Assembly: GCF_029893105.1 (NCBI RefSeq)
Contig: NZ_JARXWG010000004.1
Span: 124,001-188,000 of the forward strand
Source: Parabacteroides sp. PF5-9
GTDB taxonomy: Bacteria; Bacteroidota; Bacteroidia; Bacteroidales; Tannerellaceae
DNA length: 64,000 bases
Reading direction: 5' to 3'
Shown: piece by piece, positions 1 through 9,216 of the stretch
Layout of the letters: every line of letters starts with the position of its first letter
Numbering within the stretch: position 1 is the stretch's first letter
The notes under the pieces: model-generated
Seen by the model: the letters and a program-made list of their open reading frames with translations, nothing else
What the model was told of the DNA's origin: nothing
Database searches by the model: none
Program-made: the position numbers and the translations under genes

Positions 1-1361
1 ATCGGCAAACATCCGCTCATCGGACTGGCTCCGGCTCTGCTATAAAGTTCCATGGTCGCTTTTTGGCGTTCCATCGCCTTCTCCTGACCCGGATATTTCT
101 CATTGATCTCTTCTACCTGTGGACGAAGTACGCGCATTTTGGCCGAAGAGATATACGATTTATAAGTCATAGGGAAAATGACGATCTTAACGATTATAGT
201 CAATAAGAAGATAATCAGTCCGTAATTATTGAGATAACGGCCGAGGAAATCAAATATCGGGAGAACGAAATATTGGTTGATCCAACGGAAAAGACTTGCT
301 CCCAATGAAATCATTCGTTCAAGGTCGAGTTGCTGATCAGAAGAGACCCCTTTATCATAGGATCTTAATAACGCATAATGGTTAGGGCCGAAATAGAAAC
401 GAAGATCGCTCGTGTTACGTCCCTGGATATCGAATGGAATGGAAGTCGTAGCCTTATACCTTTTCAGATAACCGTCAGCTGTCAGTAGTTTGGAATCCAA
501 TGTCGTTGCTTCAAATTCACTCTCAGCAATCAGTACCGTAGAGAAAAACATATCTTTAAAACCGATCCATTTAAGACGGTTTGAAATCTGTTTGCTATCA
601 TTTTTTCCTTCACTCAGGTTATCGACATCGTCTGCTACATATTTATAATATAATGCGGCATAACGATCTTCGAATTTACGTCCTTTTTCCTGTTGGCGGA
701 TATCTTGTTCCCAGACAAGGTCAAGGGCATTGGTACTGGGCGCAAGCACACCGTTCATGCCGACACTTTTAATGGAGAATGCCATCATATAATCTTCCGG
801 CTGCAGGTGGTATGTAAAATCGATGTAAGTTTTGTCGTCTGTATTCAACCGCATGGTCACCGAATGAGGGTCATCCCCTTTAATCGGAATAAAATAAAGA
901 TCTTTGGTGTTTAGTACACGGTTGTTGGCAGTCACTAATGTGAAATCAAAAACCATCTCTTTTTCATCAAAAAGAACCAACGGACTGCCGTCGTATGTAT
1001 CATATTCTTTCAGACGGGCATAAGAAACGTGCCCTCCTTTATTACTGATACGCACCTCTACCAACTCATTCTCCAGCACGGTATAGCCGTCTGTTCCCGA
1101 CATCGCATGGGCAAATACGCCGAAATTTGTTTGCAGCTGTGCCAACTGAGTGGAGTCGGATAATGCGGGATCATGCTCTGCAAAAGAATCTCTCTTTTCT
1201 TTATTTTGAACCTCTGTCTGTTGCAGATATTCGATTCGTGCGATAGAGTCTTGATAACGATGTTGAGCCTCTAATTGCTCAGGTGTGGGTTGATTGAACC
1301 AGCTAAACGCAAATAAAACGATTCCAATAAGCAAAAAGCCTAAAATTGTATTTTTATCCAT
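1..1361 (-). CDS. yidC: Membrane protein insertase YidC (C-terminus cut by window edge)
   Basis: YidC inserts and folds inner-membrane proteins, with or without SecYEG. The visible part is about 453 codons. It starts MDKNTILGFLLIGIVLF, an N-terminal membrane anchor followed by a charged, Gln-rich linker. A large periplasmic beta domain follows, and the first helices of the conserved 60KD_IMP core appear at the window edge (YLNNYGLIIFLLTIIVKIVI, then FPMTYKSYISSAKMR). The long periplasmic domain is as expected for a Gram-negative YidC. Its ATG directly follows the pyrG stop (TAA then ATG, no gap), so the two genes are very probably one transcript with coupled translation. The remaining transmembrane core and C-terminus lie beyond position 1. 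Confidence 0.95.
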   Translation of the reverse strand, partial: MDKNTILGFLLIGIVLFAFSWFNQPTPEQLEAQHRYQDSIARIEYLQQTEVQNKEKRDSFAEHDPALSDSTQLAQLQTNFGVFAHAMSGTDGYTVLENELVEVRISNKGGHVSYARLKEYDTYDGSPLVLFDEKEMVFDFTLVTANNRVLNTKDLYFIPIKGDDPHSVTMRLNTDDKTYIDFTYHLQPEDYMMAFSIKSVGMNGVLAPSTNALDLVWEQDIRQQEKGRKFEDRYAALYYKYVADDVDNLSEGKNDSKQISNRLKWIGFKDMFFSTVLIAESEFEATTLDSKLLTADGYLKRYKATTSIPFDIQGRNTSDLRFYFGPNHYALLRSYDKGVSSDQQLDLERMISLGASLFRWINQYFVLPIFDFLGRYLNNYGLIIFLLTIIVKIVIFPMTYKSYISSAKMRVLRPQVEEINEKYPGQEKAMERQKATMELYSRAGASPMSGCLP

Positions 1362-2993
<1,632 letters not shown>

Positions 2994-3031
2994 TTAACAT
3001 TCTTTCAATAAGCTTATTTGAATCAAAACTG

Positions 3032-3039
3032 CAAAGTTA
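3032..3039 (-). promoter_or_regulatory. -7 box for pyrG-yidC
   Basis: TAACTTTG on the minus strand matches the Bacteroidetes -7 consensus TAnnTTTG, 51 bp upstream of pyrG. No clear -33 TTTG is visible at the expected spacing, so this is a moderate call. Confidence 0.5.
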
Positions 3040-3107
3040 ATTATTTTCGTTCAGACCACATAATGCCATAACGTTATTTAAGGGAGTAAAAATGTTGAAT
3101 GTGAAGA

Positions 3108-5330
3108 TTAAGCATTTAACCGGTCAACCGTTTTGACTCCTTTTACCGCCTGAATTTTTTTTATTAGAGTTGACAGCGCCTTTGTATCATCAATGATCAC
3201 CGTGAGTGTTCCCTGAAACACTCCATCCATGGAATCGACCGACATGGAGCGAAGTTTAGTTTTTGCCTCTTTGCCGATAACCGATGTGATATTTGTCACA
3301 ATACCAATATCATCCCGTCCGGTGACCCGCAATGTTACCACATATCCGCTATCCCCTTTTCCGCTCCATTTAGCTTCGATGATACGATAACCGAACCGGC
3401 TGCGCATTTCGGCTGCATTCGGACAATTCATCCGGTGTATCTTAATGACTTGCGAAGTCACAAAACCGAATATCTCATCGCCAAAGATCGGATTACAACA
3501 TTTGGCCAGTTTATAATCGATACCGGTCACATTCCTGTCGATTACCAACACATCTTTTCCTGCCGACAGTTCTTCGATTTCCGTGGTGGTCATAAATTCC
3601 CCGGCACTTCGTGTTTCCGAGTGATCGTTTGCTTCCGATTCTTTCCGGATCAATTCCAGATATTCATCTATGACCTGGTTGGGTTCCAGTTTCTCTTCTC
3701 CCAGATCCACATAGAAGTCGGTAATCGTTTTATATCCTTTTCTCTTGATATAGCGCATCAAAGATGCTTCTTCCATTTCAATCTTCCTGTTTTTCAACCG
3801 GCGTTGAAGCATCTCTTTGGCAATATCGGCCACTTTGGTGTCCTCTTCCCGTAAAGCCTGTCTGATTTTAGTGCGTGCTTTAGAGGTGATTGCAATATTC
3901 AACCAGTCGCGTTTGGGCGATTGATTCGGAGCAGTGACAACGGAGACGGTGTCTCCGTTATTTAACACATATTTTATCGGTACATTTTTCCCGTTTACCT
4001 TGGCTGAAACACATTTACTTCCCAAACCGGTATGTATCAAAAAGGCAAAATCGAGGATAGTAGCACCAGCCGGTAGTTTTTTTACTTCACCGTTGGGTGT
4101 AAAGACATAGATCTCATCCTTAAACAGATCCATTTTGAATTGCTTCATAAGATCCATCGGATCGGTCTCTTTAGATTCCAGTGTGGCTCTGACATTTGTC
4201 AGGAAATCGTCCAGTCCCGCATCCTCTTTTACCCCTTTGTATTTCCAGTGTGCCGCCAACCCTTTCTCGGCAATTTCATCCATCCGTTGTGTTCTGATCT
4301 GAACTTCCACCCAACGATTCTGAGGCCCCATCACTGTGATATGCAAACTTTCATATCCATTGGTTTTTGGTATGGAAATCCAATCCTTCATCCGGTTCGG
4401 ATTCGGTTGATACATATCGGTAATAATGGAATAGACATGCCAACACTCTGCACGTTCTTTTTCACGTTCCGGTGGCGAGTCTAGGATGACACGAATCGCA
4501 AAAAGATCGTAGATATTCTCGAAGTCGATTTTTTGCTTTTTCAGTTTATTATTGATCGAATGGATCGATTTTGTACGCCCTTTAATATCGAAGCGAAGAC
4601 CTGTCTTTTTTAATTTTTCCTCAATCGGGGCGATGAACTGAGCGATGTAAATATCGCGTGAACTCTTTGTCTCGTTCAGCTTCTTCTTGATAAATGCAAA
4701 CTGATCGGGATCGAGGTATTTCAGTGAAAGGTCTTCCAGCTCACTTTTTATTTTATACAGCCCTAACCGATGTGCCAGAGGAGCATATAGGTAGGAGGCT
4801 TCTGTGGCCAACCGGATCCGGTCTTCTTCTTGTTTCAGATTTTTACCCAGTCGCATCAGGCAGGTACGATCGGCAATCATCAACAGGATCACCCGCACAT
4901 CCTCGGCGAAAGAAAAGAGCAGATGATGAAAATTCTCCGAATCAATAGCCGTATTGCGTGCATAAAGATCAGACGTCTTAAGCAAACGTTGCAGGATAAG
5001 AACCACATCTTCATCGAACACCTTTTTGACCTCTTCCAGGGAGATCATTTTTTTCATGACCGGACGATAGAGTAGAAGCGCTATAATCGGAGTCCTTTTC
5101 AAGCCAATTTCACCCGATGCGATCAATGCGGTGTCTATATTTCGAAGCAGTCCGTTGATCCCGTTCCGATCCCGGCCATAACAATCCAACGATACGGCTT
5201 TGCGCATCATCGTTTTCATTTTGTTGACATCTTCTTTTTCAAGAAAAAAATCAAGCTGGTGTAATAATTGGCGGTATTTAGAGAAAAACGCTTTTTTTTC
5301 TTCTGTTGTAAAGAATGCCTCTGTTGCCAT
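3108..5330 (-). CDS. RelA/SpoT-family (p)ppGpp synthetase with degenerate HD domain
   Basis: Stringent-response enzyme of the long RSH type, 740 aa. The synthetase domain (about 215-380) is well kept: GRTKS at 251-255, NPNRMKDW around 311-317, NGYESLH and EVQIRT at 342-347. A TGS domain (about 406-465, IYVFTPNGEVKKLPAGAT) and a C-terminal ACT domain follow, with the CC motif region (YKLAKCCNPIFGDEI) between them. The N-terminal hydrolase domain is degenerate: where RSH hydrolases have AALLHDxxED, this protein has ALLLYRPVMKK (about 84-94), so the metal-binding His-Asp pair is gone. It is therefore inferred to make but not degrade (p)ppGpp. The RxKD-type motif (RMKD, 313-316) is the form usually seen in bifunctional enzymes rather than RelA's ExDD. 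It lies upstream of pyrG but 126 bp away, with a separate promoter-like box between. Confidence 0.9.
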   Translation of the reverse strand: MATEAFFTTEEKKAFFSKYRQLLHQLDFFLEKEDVNKMKTMMRKAVSLDCYGRDRNGINGLLRNIDTALIASGEIGLKRTPIIALLLYRPVMKKMISLEEVKKVFDEDVVLILQRLLKTSDLYARNTAIDSENFHHLLFSFAEDVRVILLMIADRTCLMRLGKNLKQEEDRIRLATEASYLYAPLAHRLGLYKIKSELEDLSLKYLDPDQFAFIKKKLNETKSSRDIYIAQFIAPIEEKLKKTGLRFDIKGRTKSIHSINNKLKKQKIDFENIYDLFAIRVILDSPPEREKERAECWHVYSIITDMYQPNPNRMKDWISIPKTNGYESLHITVMGPQNRWVEVQIRTQRMDEIAEKGLAAHWKYKGVKEDAGLDDFLTNVRATLESKETDPMDLMKQFKMDLFKDEIYVFTPNGEVKKLPAGATILDFAFLIHTGLGSKCVSAKVNGKNVPIKYVLNNGDTVSVVTAPNQSPKRDWLNIAITSKARTKIRQALREEDTKVADIAKEMLQRRLKNRKIEMEEASLMRYIKRKGYKTITDFYVDLGEEKLEPNQVIDEYLELIRKESEANDHSETRSAGEFMTTTEIEELSAGKDVLVIDRNVTGIDYKLAKCCNPIFGDEIFGFVTSQVIKIHRMNCPNAAEMRSRFGYRIIEAKWSGKGDSGYVVTLRVTGRDDIGIVTNITSVIGKEAKTKLRSMSVDSMDGVFQGTLTVIIDDTKALSTLIKKIQAVKGVKTVDRLNA

Positions 5331-5405
5331 AGTCCTAATTTTTACAGTTACACAGGGGATGTCGCTTTGTAAAACATGCTGTAAAATTACGTTTTTTCAT
5401 GGAGA

Positions 5406-5439
5406 TTTGGACGGATTATAGGGTATTTTTATACATTTG
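5406..5439 (+). promoter_or_regulatory. Canonical Bacteroidetes promoter for the DUF4301 gene
   Basis: TTTG at 5406-5409 and TACATTTG at 5432-5439, separated by 22 bp, match the -33/-7 pattern of the Bacteroidetes primary sigma factor. It sits 59 bp upstream of the ATG at 5499. Confidence 0.65.
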
Positions 5440-5498
5440 TATGATTCATGAAACTTTAGCCTTATTGAAAAACAAATTATTACTTAAAATCACAAACT

Positions 5499-7019
5499 AT
5501 GTTGACTGTAAATGATTCAAAACAATTGGCAGATAAAGGGATTTCAACCGAGCAGATAGAGCGCCAACTGGCTTCTTTCCGCGTAGGTTTTCCCTACCTC
5601 GATGTGATAGCGTCTGCTTCGACAGAAAAAGGGATTATGACTGTCCCCCAAACAGATCGGGCTGTTTATATGGAAGCATGGGATCACTATTTGGAGAAAA
5701 ACCGGAAGATTGTCAAATTTGTTCCGGCCTCAGGAGCCGCCAGCAGAATGTTTAAGGATCTGTATGCGTTTCTGGCTGCTGATTACGACTTGCCTGAAAC
5801 CACTTTCGAACGGACTTTTTTTGATCATATCACCCACTTTGCTTTTTATAATGCGTTAAATATTAAATGTCGTGAGAATGAAAAAAAAGATATCCCGGCA
5901 TTAATCGCAGCTGGCCGACATAAAGCCATTATTCAAAACCTATTGGAGCCGAAAGGACTGAACTACGGCCAACTACCGAAAGGGCTATTGTTGTTTCATA
6001 CATACCCTGAAAGAGTACGCACAGCCATGGAAGAACATCTGTCGGAAGGGGCGATGTATGCCAAGAACCAGCTGGGCGAAGTGAATATTCATTTTACGGT
6101 ATCTCCTGAACACCAACCACTCTTTGAAAGTCTGATGGAAAAGAAGAAAGAGGGGTACGAATATAAATTTTCCGTTGCTTATAATGTATCGTTTAGTGTG
6201 CAGAAACCGAATACCGATACCATTGCAGTAGATACGCAAAATGAACCCTTTCGTGAAGCCGACGGGAGTTTACTGTTCCGTCCCGGCGGACATGGTGCGC
6301 TGATTGAAAACCTGAATGACATAGATGCGGATGTGATCTTTATTAAGAACATTGACAATGTTGTTCCTGACAGTTTTAAGTCGTCAACGGTTATTTATAA
6401 AAAACTGATCGCTGGTATCTTAGTCTCTTTACAGCAGAGAATATTTGCTTATCTGGAACTGATCGAGAGTGGAAAGTATTCACATACACAGATTGAAGAA
6501 ATGATTCATTTTCTACAGCAGGAGTTGTGTGTGCGGAATCCGGAAATCAAATACCTGGAAGATGCCGAACTGATCTTGTATATCAAACGTAAATTACAAC
6601 GTCCCTTGCGCGTGTGCGGAATGGTAAAGAATGTAGGCGAACCGGGAGGAGGCCCTTTTCTGGCTGTCAATGCCGACAATACCATCTCACTCCAGATTCT
6701 TGAAAGTTCGCAGATCGATATGAATGTCCCTGAAAAGAAAATCTTGTTCGAGCAAGGCACACATTTTAATCCGGTCGACTTAGTCTGTGCCGTCAAGGAT
6801 CATAAAGGGAACAAATACCATCTGCCGGACTACGTGGACAAAAATACCGGTTTTATTTCTTTGAAAAGCAAGGACGGACGCGAACTGAAAGCGTTAGAAC
6901 TGCCCGGTCTGTGGAATGGGGCGATGAGCGACTGGAATACAGTTTTTGTGGAAGTGCCGATCGAAACCTTTAATCCGGTCAAAACTGTCAATGATTTGCT
7001 GAGGCGCGAGCATCAATAA
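5499..7019 (+). CDS. DUF4301 family protein
   Basis: 506 aa, matching the Bacteroidetes DUF4301 family by its N-terminus (MLTVNDSKQLADKGIS, then a long run rich in conserved aromatic residues). The function is unknown. There is no signal peptide or membrane segment, so it is probably cytoplasmic. Recognisable stretches are KFVPASGAASRMFKDLYAF (about 71-89), a Gly-rich loop SLLFRPGGHGALIENLN and, later, MVKNVGEPGGGPFLA. These look like nucleotide- or sugar-binding loops, and the family may resemble nucleotidyltransferases, but that is inference. Transcribed divergently from the RSH gene, with its own promoter; a hairpin terminator follows about 250 bp downstream. Confidence 0.8.
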   Translation: MLTVNDSKQLADKGISTEQIERQLASFRVGFPYLDVIASASTEKGIMTVPQTDRAVYMEAWDHYLEKNRKIVKFVPASGAASRMFKDLYAFLAADYDLPETTFERTFFDHITHFAFYNALNIKCRENEKKDIPALIAAGRHKAIIQNLLEPKGLNYGQLPKGLLLFHTYPERVRTAMEEHLSEGAMYAKNQLGEVNIHFTVSPEHQPLFESLMEKKKEGYEYKFSVAYNVSFSVQKPNTDTIAVDTQNEPFREADGSLLFRPGGHGALIENLNDIDADVIFIKNIDNVVPDSFKSSTVIYKKLIAGILVSLQQRIFAYLELIESGKYSHTQIEEMIHFLQQELCVRNPEIKYLEDAELILYIKRKLQRPLRVCGMVKNVGEPGGGPFLAVNADNTISLQILESSQIDMNVPEKKILFEQGTHFNPVDLVCAVKDHKGNKYHLPDYVDKNTGFISLKSKDGRELKALELPGLWNGAMSDWNTVFVEVPIETFNPVKTVNDLLRREHQ

Positions 7020-7229
7020 CAAACAGAGCCTTTCGAACGATTTTGACATTTTAGTCCTTTCTTTGAATAACTTTTGTCTCAAAACGAAAAACCAAACACA
7101 ATTTGATTTTGATTTGGAATAAATAGATTTTCGATCTGAAAGTCTGTCAAATTTCATCAAAAACTCCCTTTAAAAAGGCGGTCTATGTGCAACTTAACAC
7201 AGAGATTCTCTGTTATTTTGTATTACTGC

Positions 7230-7254
7230 TTAGAAAAGCTATTGCTTTTTCTAA
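7230..7254. terminator. Weak hairpin downstream of the DUF4301 gene
   Basis: TTAGAAAAGC and GCTTTTTCTAA form a stem of about 10 bp with one bulge around a TATT loop. It may be a weak terminator or processing site. There is no T-run beyond the stem. Confidence 0.3.
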
Positions 7255-7271
7255 AATGAACATTCATAAGG

Positions 7272-7308
7272 AATACCCGGGCATGGGAATGTCTGGGTAT
7301 TTATTTGT
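7272..7308 (+). terminator. Hairpin terminator between convergent genes
   Basis: Two 13-nt arms (7272-7284 and 7289-7301) pair along their full length, with wobble pairs, around a GGGA loop. A U-rich tail (TTATTTG) follows on the plus strand. It lies between the convergent DUF4301 and DUF456 genes and probably ends the former. The 304-bp gap (7020-7323) otherwise shows only the weaker hairpin at 7230. Confidence 0.55.
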
Positions 7309-7323
7309 CCGAACCTTTGCGTA

Positions 7324-7791
7324 TTAAAAAATAAGGCGGTATAAGATATAAAAACAGAAAAGCAGTTTTAAACCTGTGCCGAGCAAAAATCCGGTAAAGG
7401 CTCCAAAGGCCGCTTTAAGTGCACTGCCGGCCGACTGACGGGCAAAGATCCATTCACCGACGAATGCGCCAAGCAACATACCGAACAACATACCGATAGG
7501 AGTCAGAAAAATACCGGCAATCATACCGATAACGGATCCTGCGGTGGCATAATTTGAGCCTCCGGTTTTCTTGGTTATCATAGGCGGCAGAATATGATCC
7601 AGCAAGCTGACAACAAGCATAAAAAGACCACTCCATATCAAGAAAGAGGGTGAATACTCCTTGTAGCTGCTCCAATGAGCCAGCCATACAGCCAGGTAAG
7701 CCAATGGGGGGCCGGGAATAGCGGGTAATATCGACCCGCCTATTCCAACGACGACCAGTATAAATGCGACGATATATAATAAAATATCCAT
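7324..7791 (-). CDS. DUF456 small membrane protein
   Basis: 155 aa, very hydrophobic, with about four to five membrane segments. The N-terminus (MDILLYIVAFILVVVGIGGS, then ILPAIPGPPLAYLAVWL) and the internal glycine-rich helices (GSVIGMIAGIFLTPIGMLFG) are typical of DUF456, an inner-membrane family of unknown function. Its ATG overlaps the stop of the nucleotidyltransferase gene by one base (TAATG), which implies translational coupling and a shared operon. Confidence 0.85.
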   Translation of the reverse strand: MDILLYIVAFILVVVGIGGSILPAIPGPPLAYLAVWLAHWSSYKEYSPSFLIWSGLFMLVVSLLDHILPPMITKKTGGSNYATAGSVIGMIAGIFLTPIGMLFGMLLGAFVGEWIFARQSAGSALKAAFGAFTGFLLGTGLKLLFCFYILYRLIF

Positions 7792-8693
7792 TAAAACAGT
7801 TTTTCCGGATATTCACCGGCTTCCACCAATGCCTTGATTTTGTCGACAACGCTCTGACGGTCTTCAGCATAAGTTACTCCGAACCATTTGGAGGTGGTAT
7901 CCAATACTTTAACTTTGGCTTTTCCCGTAGTGATCAATTCGTTTACCATCAGCGGAATATAATACTCACTTTTCAGATTGTGCATCTGCTGTTTCAGGAA
8001 TGTTTTGAAAAAATCTTCCGAGTAGTCGAAATATTCAGGCGTAAATCCCCACATATTCATAGAGACCGGTCTGTTTTCATCCAAGATAACGGTCTGTCCA
8101 TGTTCATCTGTAAATTGTATTTTATCGTTGATTCGCTGAATAGCTGTTCGTTCGACAACTTCTGTCAGATAACCTTCACTATTTGTCTCACAAACGCCCC
8201 TGGCAACCGAGCCACTTTCACTCAGCGTATTCCCCACACGATAGCCCACCATGCAATACGTATTCTTTGTGCCGGCCATTTCTTTTAGCTGCCGTCCTAA
8301 AACGGCAAAACTGTCACGACCATAAAAATCATCCGCATTGATAACAGCAAACGGCTCGTGGATTACCGACTTGCCCATCAGTACGGCATGATTGGTGCCC
8401 CACGGTTTTTCGCGTCCTTCCGGTAAAGAAAATCCTTCCGGTAACGCATCCAGTTCCTGGAAGACCACTTCTACAGGAAGAAGATTTTCATATTTTGAAA
8501 TTATTTTTTCACGGAAATCTTTTTCAAACGACTGACGGATCACAAAAACCAACTTCCCGAATCCGCCACGGATCGCATCAAAAATGGAATAATCCATAAT
8601 CGTCTCCCCGTTAGGGCCAAGTCCGTCTAACTGTTTTAATCCTCCGTAGCGGCTTCCCATACCGGCAGCCAACATAAATAATGTAGGTTTCAT
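7791..8693 (-). CDS. Sugar-phosphate nucleotidyltransferase
   Basis: 300 aa. The N-terminal signature LAAGMGSRYGGLKQLD (about 8-23), followed by GPNGETIMDYS, is the NTP-binding loop of the NTP_transferase fold. INADDFYGRDSF (about 118-129) carries the metal-binding Asp. The likely reaction joins a sugar-1-phosphate to an NTP, but the substrate cannot be told from sequence. It is the first gene of a two-gene unit with the DUF456 gene (one-base overlap). A TAnnTTTG box lies 37 bp upstream. There is no membrane segment. Confidence 0.85.
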   Translation of the reverse strand: MKPTLFMLAAGMGSRYGGLKQLDGLGPNGETIMDYSIFDAIRGGFGKLVFVIRQSFEKDFREKIISKYENLLPVEVVFQELDALPEGFSLPEGREKPWGTNHAVLMGKSVIHEPFAVINADDFYGRDSFAVLGRQLKEMAGTKNTYCMVGYRVGNTLSESGSVARGVCETNSEGYLTEVVERTAIQRINDKIQFTDEHGQTVILDENRPVSMNMWGFTPEYFDYSEDFFKTFLKQQMHNLKSEYYIPLMVNELITTGKAKVKVLDTTSKWFGVTYAEDRQSVVDKIKALVEAGEYPEKLF

Positions 8694-8729
8694 AGGTCTT
8701 ATAAATTAGCGTATACATTTTAACGTGGG

Positions 8730-8737
8730 CAAAAGTA
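8730..8737 (-). promoter_or_regulatory. -7 box for the nucleotidyltransferase-DUF456 unit
   Basis: TACTTTTG on the minus strand matches TAnnTTTG, 37 bp upstream of the start codon. No good -33 match is seen. Confidence 0.45.
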
Positions 8738-8854
8738 ATAAATAGTTGACGCTTTAACCGCTTCTGGTGAATAAATGATGAAAATCAGGAGTTAAAATAG
8801 GGTGAGTCGAGTTGGGTTTAACTACAGAAGAGGATATTGTTTTAAAAATAAGCC

Positions 8855-9022
8855 AAACAAAAACCATCACGCCGCTATCGGTTTATTTGAGCCATCCTGT
8901 CCACTTTTTTGTTAGAGGTACCTCTAAATGATTTTAGACGTACCTCTAAACAGATTTAGACGTACCTCTAAATTGTTTTAGACGTACCTCTAACAGAAAA
9001 CGGAGGTAGGTGTAACAAAAAA
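8855..9022. repeat. Dispersed iteron element, copy 1
   Basis: Four 16-bp near-palindromes, TTAGAGGTACCTCTAA then three TTAGACGTACCTCTAA, lie with GTACC starting at 8918, 8940, 8962 and 8984, exactly 22 bp apart. A conserved tail follows (CAGAAAACGGAGGTAGG, then TGTAACAAAAAA), and TTTTTTGTTA / TAACAAAAAA bracket the array. The same arrangement occurs at 51200-51372; similarity appears to extend about 50 bp leftward (CCAAACAAAAA ... ATCGGTTT). The copy fills most of the 523-bp gap between divergent genes at 8694-9216. Phased palindromes suggest protein-binding sites; this is not a CRISPR. Confidence 0.85.
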
Positions 9023-9170
9023 ACAGACAGCATAATGTTGTTATATCCTTAGGATGAGGGAGAAAAGAGGATGTATGCTTTTGGAAACCAAGTGGAAGAA
9101 TAGCGAGTGCACAAGAATTCGATTTTGAAAATAGGGTGTTTTTTACACATGTTGAAGCTTGTTCGTTATA

Positions 9171-9198
9171 TTGGACTCGCATTAAAATTGTACTTTTG
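9171..9198 (+). promoter_or_regulatory. Promoter for the tandem ABC ATPase gene
   Basis: TTG at 9171-9173 and TACTTTTG at 9191-9198 are separated by 17 bp, slightly short for the Bacteroidetes consensus. It lies 18 bp before the ATG at 9217. Confidence 0.55.
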
Positions 9199-9216
9199 TA
9201 TCTATTAGAATAGGTC

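Noticed and set aside
693-914. Plus-strand frames at the left edge
   Set aside because: They are antisense to an intact yidC frame that reads continuously from 1361 to position 3.
7201-7301. Small RNA or SRP RNA in the gap after the DUF4301 gene
   Set aside because: Two hairpins are present, but the conserved SRP core is absent and no promoter precedes them; terminators explain them better.
7764-8288. Plus-strand 174-aa ORF
   Set aside because: Antisense to the clearly homologous nucleotidyltransferase gene.
8914-9000. CRISPR array
   Set aside because: The repeats are only 16 bp with 6-bp spacers, there are four, and the spacers are not unique; no cas genes are near.
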